A stretch of 14,700 bases of DNA from Puia dinghuensis (GTDB taxonomy: Bacteria; Bacteroidota; Bacteroidia; Chitinophagales; Chitinophagaceae), in the NCBI GenBank assembly GCA_026224995.1, contig JAMFRX010000408.1:1-14700 (forward strand). Reading direction: 5' to 3'. Each line of letters begins with the position of its first letter. The stretch's first letter is position 1. The notes under the pieces are model-generated. The model saw only the letters and a list, made by a program, of their open reading frames with translations. It was not told the origin of the DNA and ran no database searches. Made by a program: the position numbers and the translations under genes. Positions 14,459 to 14,700 of the stretch are shown piece after piece.

Positions 14459-14700
14459 GTGCCCGAAGAACATTCTGCAATCATCAGCGACATCAGCTAT
14501 ACACCCGCCTCGCTATTGCATTTATTCAATAGCGCCCTGGCTCCCGCTACAACAAAAAAGATGATCCTTTTAAAAGGTATCTACGTGGCCGGCAAGGGTA
14601 CACAATACGCCGGCAATTTCTATGACACGCTAAAAGAAGAGGCCTCCGATGCCGTGCTCACCCTTGTGGTTCCCGCGCTCATGCGCAATGAGCTGACCTC
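14459..14700 (+). CDS. N-terminal part of an unidentified protein, possibly OB-fold / exonuclease VII large-subunit-like
   Basis: An open frame of 80 codons to the window edge, starting with GTG at 14459; a TAG two codons before excludes an earlier start, and the next in-frame ATG is at 14564. The visible protein begins PEEHSAIISDISYTPASLL, then KKMILLKGIYVAGKGTQYAG, YDTLKEEASDAVLTLVVPAL and MRNELTS. The strand pattern and the G-Y-x-x-GKG region are compatible with an OB-fold, and similar N-termini recalled from Chitinophagaceae are annotated as exodeoxyribonuclease VII large subunit, but this is from memory and weak. It is divergent from the TonB receptor operon with a 138-nt gap. Coding use and codon bias match the neighbours. 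Confidence 0.65.
   Translation, partial: MPEEHSAIISDISYTPASLLHLFNSALAPATTKKMILLKGIYVAGKGTQYAGNFYDTLKEEASDAVLTLVVPALMRNELT

Overview
The window is a chromosomal segment of a Bacteroidota bacterium, most likely a relatively GC-rich Chitinophagaceae-type genome (inference). The grounds are a TonB-dependent receptor paired with a DUF4249 lipoprotein, two LytS/LytTR-type two-component systems, candidate promoters of the TAnnTTTG kind, almost no Shine-Dalgarno sequences, and a DUF6934-type gene. No RNA genes, insertion sequences, CRISPR arrays or phage genes were seen.

Layout. At the left, minus strand, are a TldD/PmbA-family gene cut by the window edge (GTG start at 619) and, 54 nt upstream of it, a complete amidase-signature enzyme (2287-674) with a Tat-like leader. 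Before them in transcription order lie a clear intrinsic terminator (2352-2324), a small lysine-rich protein gene (2548-2378) and a DUF6934-family gene that looks broken near its 3' end (2900-2557). Upstream again is a membrane histidine kinase plus LytTR regulator pair (4840-3653 and 3659-2943). A short divergent promoter region (about 4841-4973) separates the kinase from a plus-strand CDGSH iron-sulfur protein. A minus-strand exported PAP2-type phosphatase (6052-5222) converges on the CDGSH gene.

From 6199 to 8838 a tight plus-strand operon encodes a pirin, a small degenerate receiver-like protein, a VOC-type ring-cleaving dioxygenase and an alpha/beta hydrolase. All three gaps are exactly 2 nt. 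The dioxygenase and hydrolase resemble the MhqO/MhqD pair of Bacillus, which protects against quinones and other electrophiles. A Crp/Fnr-type regulator (9406-8825) converges on it and overlaps it by 14 nt.

The right third is a minus-strand operon that reads TonB-dependent receptor (14320-12002), DUF4249 lipoprotein (11997-11209), membrane histidine kinase (11194-10145), LytTR regulator (10148-9444). It ends in a terminator whose loop contains the regulator's stop codon. The arrangement joins an outer-membrane import or binding pair to its own two-component system. At the far right a plus-strand gene of uncertain function starts at 14459 and runs off the edge.

Most notable are the receptor/lipoprotein/kinase/regulator operon, the receiver-like protein inside the electrophile-defence operon, an internal repeat in the ATP-binding end of the first kinase, and the damaged DUF6934 gene with its intact small neighbour. 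No clearly new defence or mobile system is visible.
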